64,000 nucleotides of DNA from Paracoccaceae bacterium (GTDB lineage: Bacteria; Pseudomonadota; Alphaproteobacteria; Rhodobacterales; Rhodobacteraceae): positions 1 to 64,000 of the forward strand of contig CANNIA010000016.1 in the NCBI GenBank assembly GCA_947504705.1, in the 5' to 3' direction. Below the pieces are notes generated by a model. It did not search any database and was not told where the DNA came from. It saw only the letters and a list, made by a program, of their open reading frames with translations. Positions 7,939 to 16,691 of the stretch are shown here, in pieces; position 1 is the first letter of the stretch, and each line of letters opens with the position of its first letter. Both the position numbers and the translations under genes were made by a program.

Positions 7939-9066
7939 TCAGAGGCCGAACCACCGGGCGCGGCGGCTGGAGCCAAAATGTTCCTTGTCGACGCGCAGTG
8001 CCTCGGACGCGCCATGAAAGGTGCCGAAGGGTTTTGGTCCGGACAGGAAATCGACATCGACCCGCGCGATCCGGTTTGCGCCGAACTCGATATAGCAAGA
8101 GCCGGCACCGGGGTTCCGCGCGGTTTCGGGCTCGCCCCGCAGCTGCGAGATGATGTTGGTCGCCACAGTGCGGGCAGCACCTTCGGCATAGACACCTGCC
8201 TTGGGCACGCCAGTATTGGCCAGATCACCCACCGCATAGACACCCGGATAGCGGGTTTGCAGCGTAAGGGGATCGACCGGAACCCAGCCACCCTCGGTCA
8301 GCCCTGCCGCAATGACCACATCTGCGGCGCGGTTCTTCGGAACGCCAAGGAAAAGATCGCAGGGCAGTGACGTGCCGTTGTCGAGATGCACCGTCTTGCC
8401 CTCGACCGAGGCGACGCGGGTGTTCGGGATGAAGGTGATCCCGCGCTCGAAAAAGGCAGCCATGATCGCTTTTGACGTGTCAGGCGATGGGGGGACGGGC
8501 GAGGGCAGCGGATTGACCAGGGTGATCCGTGTCTTGTCCGCCAGCCCGCGGGCCGTCACATAGTCATGCATCATCAGCGCACATTCCGCAGGCGCGGGCG
8601 GGCATTTGTAGGGGGCACCGCAAATCCCGACAACCACGTCCCCACCCTGGAAATCGGGCAGAAGCTTGGCCATATGGGCTGCACCGGGGACCGAGTAGAA
8701 TTCGTTCACGCCCAGAACAACGCCGGGGGTCGAGCTGACATCATAATCCGCCCCAAGGGCCACGACGAGGATATCCGCCTCATGAACTCCTGCAGTCGTG
8801 GTCACGCGCTTGGCTTCTGCGTCGATGCCCGTGATCGTTTCGCGCAAGAGCTTTACCCCCGGCTTGGAAAAACTTGCATAGGAATTGCGGATACCGGCCT
8901 CGGAGGTGCGACCGAACAGCATGTCCAGCTTGGCATAGCCAAAGACAAAGCTGTCAGACTTGTCGATCAATGTGACATCGATGCTGTCGCCCAAAGCTTC
9001 GGAGAGCATGGTCGACATTTCCAACCCGCCAAAGCCGGCGCCAAGGATAAGGATCTTCTTTTTCAT
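7939..9066 (-). CDS. SQR-like FAD-dependent pyridine nucleotide-disulfide oxidoreductase
   Basis: 375 residues. The N-terminal KKKILILGAGFGGLEMS segment is a Rossmann FAD-binding GxGxxG motif. A second dinucleotide site and the GVYAVGDLANTGVPKAGVYA segment (FAD ribityl contact) place it in the NDH-2/sulfide:quinone reductase superfamily. The CGAPYKCPPAPAEC stretch is typical of SQR-like and flavocytochrome-c flavoprotein subunits and supplies cysteines that could be redox-active. There is no secretion signal and no obvious C-terminal membrane helix. It lies 15 bases downstream of a peroxiredoxin gene in the same direction, which suggests a role in handling reactive sulfur or peroxide. Alternatives are an NADH dehydrogenase-like or ferredoxin-reductase-like enzyme. 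Confidence 0.75.
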   Translation of the reverse strand: MKKKILILGAGFGGLEMSTMLSEALGDSIDVTLIDKSDSFVFGYAKLDMLFGRTSEAGIRNSYASFSKPGVKLLRETITGIDAEAKRVTTTAGVHEADILVVALGADYDVSSTPGVVLGVNEFYSVPGAAHMAKLLPDFQGGDVVVGICGAPYKCPPAPAECALMMHDYVTARGLADKTRITLVNPLPSPVPPSPDTSKAIMAAFFERGITFIPNTRVASVEGKTVHLDNGTSLPCDLFLGVPKNRAADVVIAAGLTEGGWVPVDPLTLQTRYPGVYAVGDLANTGVPKAGVYAEGAARTVATNIISQLRGEPETARNPGAGSCYIEFGANRIARVDVDFLSGPKPFGTFHGASEALRVDKEHFGSSRRARWFGL

Positions 9067-9081
9067 GTGGATTCTTCCCCA

Positions 9082-9753
9082 TTATCCCTTGGTTTTGCCC
9101 GGCTGCGCCACGATGCGCAAGTAGGGTTTCGGCGCGGCCCAGCCCTGCGGATAAATCGTTTTGGCCTCGGCGTCGCTGACAGAACCGGCGATGATGACGT
9201 CCTGACCAAAGGTCCAGTTCGCCGGGGTTGCCACGCGATGCTGCGCGGTCAGTTGCAGGCTGTCGATCACGCGCAGTATTTCGTCAAAGTTCCGCCCGGT
9301 GGTCATCGGATAGGCGATCATCAGCTTGATCTTCTTGTCCGGCCCGATGACGAACACATGCCGCACGGTCTGGTTGTCGGCGGCAGTGCGTCCCTCGGCG
9401 GTGTCACCGGCGGCGGCGGGGAGCATGTCGTAAAGCTTGGCCACCGCCAGCGTCGGGTCACCGATCATTGGGAAGCCGGGCATGGCCCCCTGGGTTTCGG
9501 CGATGTCATTTGCCCAAAGCGCATGCTTGTCGACCGGGTCGACCGACAGGCCCACAACCTTGACGCCACGCTTGGCGAATTCAGGGGCAAGATGCGCCAT
9601 CCGGCCCAGTTCAGTCGTGCAGACCGGGGTGAAATCTTTGGGGTGCGAGAAGAGAACCCCCCAGGACCCGCCGATCCAGTCATGGAAGGACATAGGGCCT
9701 TGGGTTGTTTCGGCGGTGAAGTCGGGGGCGATGTCGTTGATGCGCAGGGACAT
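9082..9753 (-). CDS. 1-Cys (Prx6-type) peroxiredoxin
   Basis: 223 residues, the usual Prx6 length. The peroxidatic cysteine is Cys45 in DFTPVCTTELG, with the conserved Pro and Thr around it and a C-terminal Prx extension (VSDAEAKTIYPQGW) typical of the Prx6/AhpC-TSA subgroup. It reduces hydrogen peroxide and organic hydroperoxides in the cytoplasm, with an unknown external reductant. The SQR-like flavoprotein gene follows directly and might supply electrons. It is transcribed away from a BTAD regulator, from a shared 127-base region. Confidence 0.93.
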   Translation of the reverse strand: MSLRINDIAPDFTAETTQGPMSFHDWIGGSWGVLFSHPKDFTPVCTTELGRMAHLAPEFAKRGVKVVGLSVDPVDKHALWANDIAETQGAMPGFPMIGDPTLAVAKLYDMLPAAAGDTAEGRTAADNQTVRHVFVIGPDKKIKLMIAYPMTTGRNFDEILRVIDSLQLTAQHRVATPANWTFGQDVIIAGSVSDAEAKTIYPQGWAAPKPYLRIVAQPGKTKG

Positions 9754-9880
9754 GGAGCTTCCTTGTTTGGTTGGTGATTGCCCGCAGAGAATGGCCCAGA
9801 TACGTTCCGCCAGCGTTCCCTTTGGGCCGGGGCGCTGCGACGCAAGGTTCGCCGCAAGATCTTACAGGCAAGAGGTCGAA

Positions 9881-11590
9881 TTGAGCGTTGAAATTCAAGT
9901 TCTTGGCGGGTTTTCGGTCACGGTTGACGGCGTGGCAATCGCCCCGACGCATTGGCGCCGCGATCGTGCCGCAGCGCTTGTGAAGCTTCTGGCGGCCACG
10001 CCGCAGCACCGGATGCACCGTGAAAAGGTGATGGATACCTTCTGGCCCGACGCTGATTCGGAAGCGGCCGGAGCGGCATTGCGAAAGGCCGTCCATTACG
10101 CGCGCAAGGCCCTTGGCCAGAACGATCTGATCGGCACGAACGGCGACACTCTTTCACTGGCCCCGAAGGCCGAGTTGGTGATCGACGCAGAGAGCTTTGA
10201 AGCCGCTGCGTTGGCCACCGTGCGCCAGCCCACTCCGGAATCCTGCGCCAAAGCCGCTGATCTTTACCGGGGGGCGCTGCTGCCGGACGACCTTTACCTT
10301 GATTGGCTGGACGCCCCGCGCACGCGTCTGACCCAGTTGCACCTTGATCTTTTGCGGGCGGGCAAGCTTTGGCAGCGGTTGATCGCAGTCGATCCTGCCG
10401 ACGAACCCGCGCAATGCGCGCTGATGCAGGCAGCCCTTGATAGCGGCAATCGCGGCGAGGCTATCCGGATTTTCAACCAGTTGCGCCAAAGCCTGCACGT
10501 GGACCTTGGGCTTGGCCCATCAGCCAAGGCCGTCGCCCTTTATGAAAAGGCTTTGGCCATTCCCTCGGTCGACCCGGTCAGCCAGACCGACCGCATCCGC
10601 GCCTCGCTTGCCTGGGGACTTTTGCATCTGCACAGCGGCGATTTTGACAAGGCCCGCGCCGTGGCCGAAGAAACCCGTGGACTGGCCATGGCCGCCGGTC
10701 TGGTGCGCGAAATCGGGGAATCGAGCGCCCTTATGGGCCTTTGCGCACAAATGCAGGGTCGCTGGAAAGAAGTCTTTCAGACCGAATTCATCGATTGGGT
10801 CCGCAAGTCGCCGGACACGGTCAACATGATCTTCGACGGCCATCTGTGCCTAGCCGAGTTTTGCCTGTGCAACGCCAAGGGTCACCACGAAATCGGTATG
10901 GCCGCGCAGGAATTGCTGTCGGTCGCTGAAGGCGCTGGGTCCCTTCCCGGACGCGGACTTGCCTCGTTGATCCTGGGCGAAGTGGCGCTGTTTTCCGGCA
11001 ATCTGGGCGAGGCGGAACGGCTGTTGACCGAAGCCGACGCCCTGTTGGCCAAGGGCAACGCCCATTCGGGCCGCGCCCTGGCGCTGGAGCGTCTGGCCGA
11101 GATTGCGCTGTCGGATGGGCGCAAATGGCTGGCCAAGCGGCTGATCGCGCGGGCCGAGGGGGTTGCTGCGGCCTCATGGCTGGCACCGCATCTTCTGATC
11201 CGGCTGAAGGGCCTTGCCCTGCGCGCAGCCGGGACGCGGGACAAGGTGCTGGACATAATCCATGAAGGCGACCGGCTTTTGACCCAGCACAGCCATGGCT
11301 GCCAACCCTGCTCGATGGGGTTCCGCGTTGCTTCGGCGACGGCGCTTGCTGAACTGGGTGAGCTGGACCAAGTGGGCCGCAGGCTGGACGAGGCCGAGCG
11401 GATTGCCGGGATGTGGCATGGCGGACCCTGGGCGGCGGCGGTCTGGGAAGCCCGTGGCTCCCAGCGTCGGGCCGAACGGAATGGCGCGCGTGCCGTCGCT
11501 GCCTTTGAAGAGGCTGCAAGTCGCTATGCTGCATTGGGTCGTCCGACCGACGAGGCACGATGTCGGGCCCAGATAGCGCTGGCGTCCTGA
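9881..11590 (+). CDS. BTAD/SARP-type transcriptional regulator with C-terminal helical repeats
   Basis: About 569 residues from TTG 9881, with AGAGG six bases upstream. The first 95 residues form an OmpR-like winged helix (starting VEIQVLGGFSVTVDG), followed by a bacterial transcriptional activator (BTAD) domain to about residue 245. The remaining 320 residues are all-helical and TPR-like, with no NB-ARC ATPase motif. The frame stays open further upstream, but that part overlaps the divergent peroxiredoxin gene and looks like its shadow. The gene is divergent from the peroxiredoxin/SQR-like pair and is likely their regulator, possibly sensing peroxide or sulfur species. CQPC at about residues 472-475 is a visible redox-capable cysteine pair; a sensing role is inference. 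Confidence 0.75.
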   Translation: MSVEIQVLGGFSVTVDGVAIAPTHWRRDRAAALVKLLAATPQHRMHREKVMDTFWPDADSEAAGAALRKAVHYARKALGQNDLIGTNGDTLSLAPKAELVIDAESFEAAALATVRQPTPESCAKAADLYRGALLPDDLYLDWLDAPRTRLTQLHLDLLRAGKLWQRLIAVDPADEPAQCALMQAALDSGNRGEAIRIFNQLRQSLHVDLGLGPSAKAVALYEKALAIPSVDPVSQTDRIRASLAWGLLHLHSGDFDKARAVAEETRGLAMAAGLVREIGESSALMGLCAQMQGRWKEVFQTEFIDWVRKSPDTVNMIFDGHLCLAEFCLCNAKGHHEIGMAAQELLSVAEGAGSLPGRGLASLILGEVALFSGNLGEAERLLTEADALLAKGNAHSGRALALERLAEIALSDGRKWLAKRLIARAEGVAAASWLAPHLLIRLKGLALRAAGTRDKVLDIIHEGDRLLTQHSHGCQPCSMGFRVASATALAELGELDQVGRRLDEAERIAGMWHGGPWAAAVWEARGSQRRAERNGARAVAAFEEAASRYAALGRPTDEARCRAQIALAS

Positions 11591-11702
11591 AGGGATGGCG
11601 CGGGGTCGGGTTTAGGCGCGTGGCTTGAGGAACGCCGGACCTCAGCCTGACCTCGTTCACAAATCCGCCCGGCGCTGTAGATGCAGCTTGGCCCTTCAAC
11701 GC

Positions 11703-12165
11703 TTACTTCAAGCGGCGCTGCAACCCGGCCTTCAGGCGCGGGGTCGCAAAGTCAAGGAAGGCCCGCAGTTTTAGCGGCAGCAGGCCCTGATCGGAATATA
11801 CTAGGCTGACCGGCACCGGGTCTGGTGCATGCGCGTCAAGCACGGTGACCAACCGGCCAGCACTGACGGCATCAGAAATCTGATAGGCAGCACCCGCGTC
11901 GGGACGACGCCTGCAACCGCCGCATCAACGGCAGCCTCGGCCATGTTGACCGTCAGCCGTGCACGCAGCGTGGCTTGTCGTGCTGCCGCCCCTTTGCCAA
12001 AGGCCCACTCTTCCGCCGGGGCAAAGGCCGAGAAGGTCACGAAGTCATGCTGTGCAAGGTCTGCAGGGCTTTGCGGAGTGCCGCGCCAGATACTCGGGAC
12101 TGGCGCAGACCACCCGGCGGATCGTTCCCGCCTTCACGGCAACGTCGCTGCTGTCCGGCAGCCGA
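11703..12165 (-). pseudogene. LysR-family regulator remnant, frameshifted and 5'-truncated
   Basis: Read on the minus strand, three frames together give a continuous LysR effector domain. One runs from about 12165 through RRVVCASPEYLARH. After a one-base shift near 12085 the next runs through QHDFVTFSAFAPAEEW. After a second shift near 11905 the last runs through AAYQISDAVSAGRLVTV to the stop at 11703-11705. The N-terminal helix-turn-helix is absent. At about 12160 the reading abruptly joins a methyltransferase tail on the other strand. With two frameshifts and no DNA-binding domain this is a dead gene. Confidence 0.75.
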
Positions 12166-12481
12166 GGAAGCGCGCGGCCTTGTCCGCTGGCTGCGCCCCG
12201 ACTACCAGAACCCGGCAGGCCGCGCGGTGACCGCCAAAGCCGAACAGGCTGCCTTTGATATCGGCCCGACCGAATCCACCGCCAAGACGCCCTGGCCCAA
12301 AGACATGCCCGCCCAGATCGCCGCCGTCCGCGCCGCGCTGCAAGACTTGGGCGAAGCCACTCCCGACCAGATCGCCCGCTGCTTCCACCGCGTCCAGTCA
12401 CGCAGCGTGCAGCCGCTTCTGGAAATCCTGACCGCCCTTGGCCAAGCCCGCCTGACCGACGCGGGCAACTTCGCAAGCTGA
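12158..12481 (+). pseudogene. C-terminal fragment of a type IIL-like DNA methyltransferase/restriction protein
   Basis: The frame ending at TGA 12479-12481 reads EEARGLVRWLRPDYQNP and then about 85 residues ending in a helical ALGQARLTD segment. This resembles the extreme C-terminus of large class I SAM-dependent DNA methyltransferases of the MmeI/type IIL kind, where an RWLRP[ED][FY]Q segment is followed by a small winged-helix-like tail. Only the last tenth of such a protein is present and no start or catalytic motif remains. It abuts the LysR remnant and lies about 140 bases from a tRNA gene. The remaining bases to the tRNA hold only a short hairpin (CTTTCCG/CGGAAAG). Confidence 0.55.
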
Positions 12482-12618
12482 GCCTTTCCGGTATGACGGA
12501 AAGAAAGCGGCGGGCCGCATAAGGCAGGCCACCTTGCGCCAAGCGTTTTCGTATGGGCGGGTTCTTAGGCGGGTAAGTCGAAGAAACTTCGATTTTATCA
12601 AGCAAATTCAAGGGTGAT

Positions 12619-12694
12619 TGGTGGAGCAGAGGGGGATCGAACCCCTGACCTTATCATTGCGAACGATACGCTCTCCCAACTGAGCTACTGCCCC
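12619..12694 (-). tRNA. tRNA-Ala (anticodon CGC)
   Basis: A 76-base cloverleaf on the minus strand with encoded CCA (complement of 12619-12621). The acceptor stem is GGGGCAG/CUGCUCC and contains G3:U70, the alanine identity pair. The D arm is AGCUC...GAGC, the anticodon loop is UUCGCAA giving CGC, and the T arm contains GGUUCGAUCC. It decodes GCG, a common codon in this genome. Gene debris on its downstream side suggests that the locus has served as an integration site. Confidence 0.95.
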
Positions 12695-12863
12695 GCCGCA
12701 GCGCCGTTTTCACCGCAAATCCGGGGTAAAGTCAAGTCGGCACCGGGCCGTCGGGTCAGGTTGCAGAGTGGGAAGAGGGGGCTTGCGCCCCCTCTTCCTG
12801 TTGCACGCCGCGATGCCTTTAGCCGCGTCTGAGCCAAACCCAGATGCACGACGCTCGCAGATG

Positions 12864-13175
12864 TCAGGCATGCCCGACGCCGTCATCGGCGCCCCGGCCA
12901 CGACGGTTGCCGCCAACTGGATCGTCAGCGCCGTTCTTGGCGAACACGGCACCGGCGTCCAGAATGATGATCGACGCATGTCCGGCACCGTCGTCCGTGC
13001 CCCGACCGCGCCGATTGTCGCCAGCCGGATCATCGGCGCCGTGCTTGGCAAGCAGGATCGGCGCAGCAAGGCCTTCAAGGCCGGTCAGGGGGCCGGTTGA
13101 TGCCATTGCGCCGGTGGAGAATGCGGCAAGGCAGACTGCACAGACGAGTGGTGCGAGGGAGTGTTTCATGGTCAT
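12864..13175 (-). CDS. Small secreted protein with two 25-residue repeats
   Basis: 103 residues, starting at an ATG with AAGGA 8 bases upstream. It has a signal peptide (hydrophobic segment about 8-22, cleavage after AMA). The rest is dominated by two near-identical units beginning AK[HN]GADDP and continuing with a GDNRRGRG-type stretch and a DDG-G-GHA end (about residues 43-67 and 79-103). They are linked by a hydrophobic spacer (SIIILDAGAVF). The repeats are rich in Asp, Arg, Gly and His, which could bind metal or nucleotides. I do not recognise the family. It lies downstream of a NarL/NarX-type pair in the same direction, 126 bases away. Confidence 0.7.
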   Translation of the reverse strand: MTMKHSLAPLVCAVCLAAFSTGAMASTGPLTGLEGLAAPILLAKHGADDPAGDNRRGRGTDDGAGHASIIILDAGAVFAKNGADDPVGGNRRGRGADDGVGHA

Positions 13176-13301
13176 GGTGAGCTTCCTTATGGCCAGATGT
13201 GAACGATTGGAAGCTCAAGCTTAGCCAGCTAAACTATTTCCCAGCACCACTTAAAGTCCGGCGATTTTGGCATTTGTTTCCGACCAAGGTCTGATCCGGT
13301 G

Positions 13302-13964
13302 TCAGACTTTGGGATGCGCTCGCGCCAGCATTGCGGCTTCGACCCGGTTGCGCACATGCAGCTTTTGCAGGATCGAGGTCATATAGTGCTTTACGGTCTT
13401 TTCCTGAATATCCAGAATCTCGCCAACTTCGCGGTTGCTTTTCCCCTCGGCGACTAGCCGCAGAATATCCTCTTCACGTCGGGAAAGATCTGCCAGCGGA
13501 TCCTGCTTCTGGGCCTCGGCACGCCCGCGCATCGATACCAGAAGCCGCCCGGCAAGACCCGGCGTCACGTGCGGTTGGCCCAGGGCAAGATCGCGGACCA
13601 GACCAACAAGTTCGTCGGCACCGACGCCTTTCAGGACATAGCCAAGCGCACCCAGACGCATCGCCTCGACAAGATCGTCCTGCTCCTCTGATGCGGTCAG
13701 GATCGCAACATGGGGCGGAGATGGCAGGGCGCGAATCTGCTTCAGGGCTCCAAGCCCGCCACCCTTGGGCATTGAGAGATCAAGCAAGACCAAATCCGGG
13801 GTCAGCGCGATGGCCAGTTGGACCACCTCTTCGCCGTCGCTGGCCTGACCCACAACAGTGATGCCGCCGGCGTCAACCAGTGTGCGGGCAAGGCCGTCGC
13901 GATAGATCGGATGATCGTCGGCCAGAACCACCCGGATCGGCGTTGGCGAAGTCTCATCACTCAT
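13302..13964 (-). CDS. NarL/LuxR-family response regulator
   Basis: 220 residues: receiver domain with Asp16, Asp17 and phosphoacceptor Asp62 (LVLLDLSMP), then a LuxR-type helix-turn-helix (LSRREEDILRLVAEGKSNRE through VKHYMTSILQKLHVRNR). Its start overlaps the stop of the upstream kinase by 4 bases, so the two are translationally coupled. No adjacent target is evident apart from the small secreted repeat protein downstream. Confidence 0.92.
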   Translation of the reverse strand: MSDETSPTPIRVVLADDHPIYRDGLARTLVDAGGITVVGQASDGEEVVQLAIALTPDLVLLDLSMPKGGGLGALKQIRALPSPPHVAILTASEEQDDLVEAMRLGALGYVLKGVGADELVGLVRDLALGQPHVTPGLAGRLLVSMRGRAEAQKQDPLADLSRREEDILRLVAEGKSNREVGEILDIQEKTVKHYMTSILQKLHVRNRVEAAMLARAHPKV

Positions 13965-15391
13965 TCGGCACCTTTCAGATCAAGGCTCATTACCAGTTCC
14001 GCCCCGCCGCCGCGCCGGTTGCGAATGTCGATACGACCGCCCAGACTTTCCACCCGGTCTGTCAGACCCGCAAGCCCCATTCCGCCATCGGTGTCCGGCT
14101 TGGTCGACACGCTTTCTTCGGGTAGGCCGGGACCGCGGTCGCGGACGGAAAGAAGCAGGATATCTCCTGACAGTTCCATCTCCAGTTCTTGGTCAGCGCC
14201 ATTGCCATGCCGCCAGGCGTTTGTCAGACCTTCCTGCGCAAACCGGTAGGCACAGGTCTTTACGGCGACAGAGAATTCGGTGCCCTTCTGGACGGTGTTG
14301 TTGAATTCCACACTGGCGCCCGTACGCTCGGAATGGCCACGCGCCAGGGATAGCAAGAGATCAGCCAAGGGCAGTTTTTCGATGTCGGGAAGCGACAGGC
14401 CACGGGAAATGGACCGGATCTCGCCCATCGCATCGCGGACGGCCCGTTCAACCGCGTCGACCTCGTCCTGAGCCTTCAAGTCGAAAGTGCGGGCGCGCAG
14501 GGCATCCAGCCGAAGCGCAGCAAAACCCAGCAACTGCACCGGCCCGTCATGCAGGTCGGCCCCGATCCGCTTCAAGGTGCTGTCGCTGAGCGCCGCCACC
14601 CGGCCCGCCGCGCCTTGGGCCCTGATCCGCAGCGCAAAGTTGCGGGCTGACAGCGACGTCAACTCGGCAATCTGCCGGTCGATCGTGAAGCTGCCACGCA
14701 GGACGATGGCGAACATCGATACCCCGATCGCCACCATCACCGCAGCCACCGCGCCCCAACTGGCAAGGCGCGCCTTGACCAGATCCGACTTCAGGTCACT
14801 CGCAATCTCATAGAATTCAGCGACAGCAATGACTTCGCCGCTGTGAAGGTTGCGGATCGGGGCGTAGATTTCCAAAAGTGGCAGCCCAAGCGCCCTTTCG
14901 GCCACATCCTCGGCGTCACTGGTCTGCTCAAGATCGGCCCTGACTTCCCCGTCCCAGGCCAGAACCAGGTTCTCGGTCGGTTCGAACTGTTGTCCAACCA
15001 ACTCGGGGTTCGAAGAATCGACCACAATGCCCCCTTTTTGCCAGATCTTGAACGACGCGATCCGCTGCCCAAGTTCGGTCTCATCAAAAAGCTTTGCGAC
15101 TTCAAGCCGCTGCTCAGGGCCAAGGCTGTCGTGACCGGTCAGGCCCTGCAGCACGGGGGCCAGGAAGCTGTTCATGTAAAGCGCCGTCGTGTTGGCCGAA
15201 TTGCGCACCACGACCTCTTCGATCCGGCCCGAGACCCAAAGCCCTACAGCCAGGATCGCGACCAGCATGACGGTGCCACCGGCCAGGGCAAATTGCCGCG
15301 CCAGCGACAGGCTTTCCCACCGCCAATCGCCCCATGAGTCGGTCAATGATTCGGGATTATCTTGCACTTGCCCCCTCGGTGCGGTGTCCAA
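13961..15391 (-). CDS. NarX-type sensor histidine kinase
   Basis: 476 residues. A membrane helix near 31-50 and a second near 205-228 flank a periplasmic sensor region of about 155 residues. The dimerisation domain is HisKA_3 with His281 in GADLHDGPVQLLG, followed by a short ATPase domain with NAWRHG (N box) and GGMGLAGLTDRV (G box). This is the subfamily that pairs with LuxR-type regulators, and its partner overlaps its stop. The sensor region resembles no ligand-binding domain I can name, and it lacks the P-box of true nitrate sensors as far as I can see. Confidence 0.9.
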   Translation of the reverse strand: MDTAPRGQVQDNPESLTDSWGDWRWESLSLARQFALAGGTVMLVAILAVGLWVSGRIEEVVVRNSANTTALYMNSFLAPVLQGLTGHDSLGPEQRLEVAKLFDETELGQRIASFKIWQKGGIVVDSSNPELVGQQFEPTENLVLAWDGEVRADLEQTSDAEDVAERALGLPLLEIYAPIRNLHSGEVIAVAEFYEIASDLKSDLVKARLASWGAVAAVMVAIGVSMFAIVLRGSFTIDRQIAELTSLSARNFALRIRAQGAAGRVAALSDSTLKRIGADLHDGPVQLLGFAALRLDALRARTFDLKAQDEVDAVERAVRDAMGEIRSISRGLSLPDIEKLPLADLLLSLARGHSERTGASVEFNNTVQKGTEFSVAVKTCAYRFAQEGLTNAWRHGNGADQELEMELSGDILLLSVRDRGPGLPEESVSTKPDTDGGMGLAGLTDRVESLGGRIDIRNRRGGGAELVMSLDLKGAE

Positions 15392-15464
15392 TTCGTGGGT
15401 AAGCTACCGCATGGCAGCAGCGAAGACACCCGTTTTAGTATCGGTTTTGGCAGCCATCAACGGC

Positions 15465-15917
15465 TTAGACTACGGTCGCGACGTGCTCGCGGGCAAAAGC
15501 AATAATGTCGGCGGCAGGGCGAGCCCCGGCAAGCCGGGCAACCTCGCGTCCGTTGCGATAGAGGATCAGGGCGGGAATCCCCCTGATGCCCGCACGGGCC
15601 GAGATTTGCGGGTGGTCCTCGGTGTTCAGCTTCATAAGCCGCACCGAGGGCGCAAGCGACAGGGCGGCCTTGGCAAACTCCGGTGCCATCATGCGGCAGG
15701 GGCCGCACCAAGGGGCCCAGTAATCGACCAGCACAGGCAACCCGTCGCCTTTGGTGACCTTGTCATGCGTTGCTGCGTCAAGCTCGGCCACCCGACCATC
15801 GACAATGGGCGCGCCGCAGACCCCGCATTTCGGCCCGTTGGCCAGCCTGGACAGAGGTACCCGGTTGCCTTGCCCGCAGCTTGCACAGATCAGCTTGACT
15901 GAATGGTCGACATTCAT
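15465..15917 (-). CDS. trxC: Thioredoxin 2 (zinc-ribbon thioredoxin)
   Basis: 150 residues from ATG 15917, chosen over an upstream in-frame start because the TrxC zinc ribbon begins right here and AAGGG lies upstream. Two CxxC pairs (Cys11/14 and Cys31/34) form the zinc site, and the thioredoxin active site is WCGPC at Cys71/Cys74, followed by cis-Pro in GIRGIPAL. This is the full TrxC layout. It reduces disulfides in the cytoplasm, often under oxidative stress. A DUF3775 gene lies 72 bases upstream in the same direction. Confidence 0.93.
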   Translation of the reverse strand: MNVDHSVKLICASCGQGNRVPLSRLANGPKCGVCGAPIVDGRVAELDAATHDKVTKGDGLPVLVDYWAPWCGPCRMMAPEFAKAALSLAPSVRLMKLNTEDHPQISARAGIRGIPALILYRNGREVARLAGARPAADIIAFAREHVATVV

Positions 15918-15989
15918 GGCAGAACCCTTGCTTTCCTTGCCCCAAACGTGGGGCCGGGGAAGGACGCACGCAAGAGCCGCGACCACCGG

Positions 15990-16307
15990 TTAAAGGAAAT
16001 CCTCTTCTTCGCCCGCAACATCGACGCCCAAGGTGTCAAGGCCAGCTTCAAGATTTTCGGCCAGATGTGGCATGCCCATCAGGTAATCTGAAGTGGGTGT
16101 AGTTGCCTCTGACCGCGCGGTTGCGACAGCTTCGGCAAAGTCCTCGGCTTCGAAGGCCCCGCGCCCGACCCAGGCTATGGCTGTCAAATGGGCCTTTTCG
16201 TCATCGTTGAGATCGTCGATAAAACCATGCAGTTCAACAGCGCCAACCGGGCCTTCGCGGGCAAGGAAGATCACCTGGATCACTTTCTGCGGGATGATCT
16301 CAAGCAT
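15990..16307 (-). CDS. DUF3775 domain protein
   Basis: 105 residues, acidic and mainly helical, with no signal peptide. The DDLNDDEKAHLTAIAWVGRG segment and the C-terminal LAENLEAGLDTLG segment are characteristic of the DUF3775 family, found widely in Rhodobacterales and of unknown function. It lies between trxC and azlD on the same strand, 60 bases from azlD. No catalytic residues stand out. Confidence 0.75.
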   Translation of the reverse strand: MLEIIPQKVIQVIFLAREGPVGAVELHGFIDDLNDDEKAHLTAIAWVGRGAFEAEDFAEAVATARSEATTPTSDYLMGMPHLAENLEAGLDTLGVDVAGEEEDFL

Positions 16308-16367
16308 GATGGCCTCCGGAGATTTTGTCCATCGTCGCGCATGCGAAGGGTGGGCGCAAGCGCCACG

Positions 16368-16691
16368 TCAGAGCATGAGCCAGACTGTCAATCCGTGTAC
16401 CAGCGCCCCGACAAGTGTGGCCAAGACAACTGATCGGCGGGTGAACCAGATGGCAAGTACGGCCATCGTCCCCATGGCCAACGGCAAAAGCTTTACGACC
16501 TCGGGGACAAGGGCTGGCAGGATCGATGCGATGAACAAGGTGCCAATGGCGGCCGGACCGGTGGCGGACAGGAACCGCTCCAGCCAGCCGCCTGCTGCAA
16601 TCCGATCGGCGCGAGCAATCACCGGCAGGGCACGGAAGGCCCAGTTCGCAAACCCGGTCATCACGGCGACAGTCAGAAGCTCCCAGTTCAT
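16368..16691 (-). CDS. azlD: AzlD-type branched-chain amino acid export subunit
   Basis: 107 residues from ATG 16691, with four hydrophobic segments (about 4-20, 38-60, 65-82, 85-105), the AzlD size and pattern. The RALPVI segment after the first helix is the conserved AzlD feature. Its start overlaps the stop of azlC by 4 bases, and the two together form the LIV-E type exporter for branched-chain amino acids or analogues. A longer in-frame start at 16892 only repeats azlC sequence out of frame, so I rejected it. Confidence 0.88.
   Translation of the reverse strand: MNWELLTVAVMTGFANWAFRALPVIARADRIAAGGWLERFLSATGPAAIGTLFIASILPALVPEVVKLLPLAMGTMAVLAIWFTRRSVVLATLVGALVHGLTVWLML

Noticed and set aside
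9437-9880. Extended N-terminus for the BTAD regulator
   Set aside because: The extension overlaps the divergent peroxiredoxin gene and lacks family similarity; TTG 9881 has a ribosome site.
12710-13078. 122-codon minus-strand frame in another phase over the small repeat protein
   Set aside because: It shows the same duplicated DNA in a different frame but has no signal peptide or ribosome site, unlike the frame at 12864-13175.
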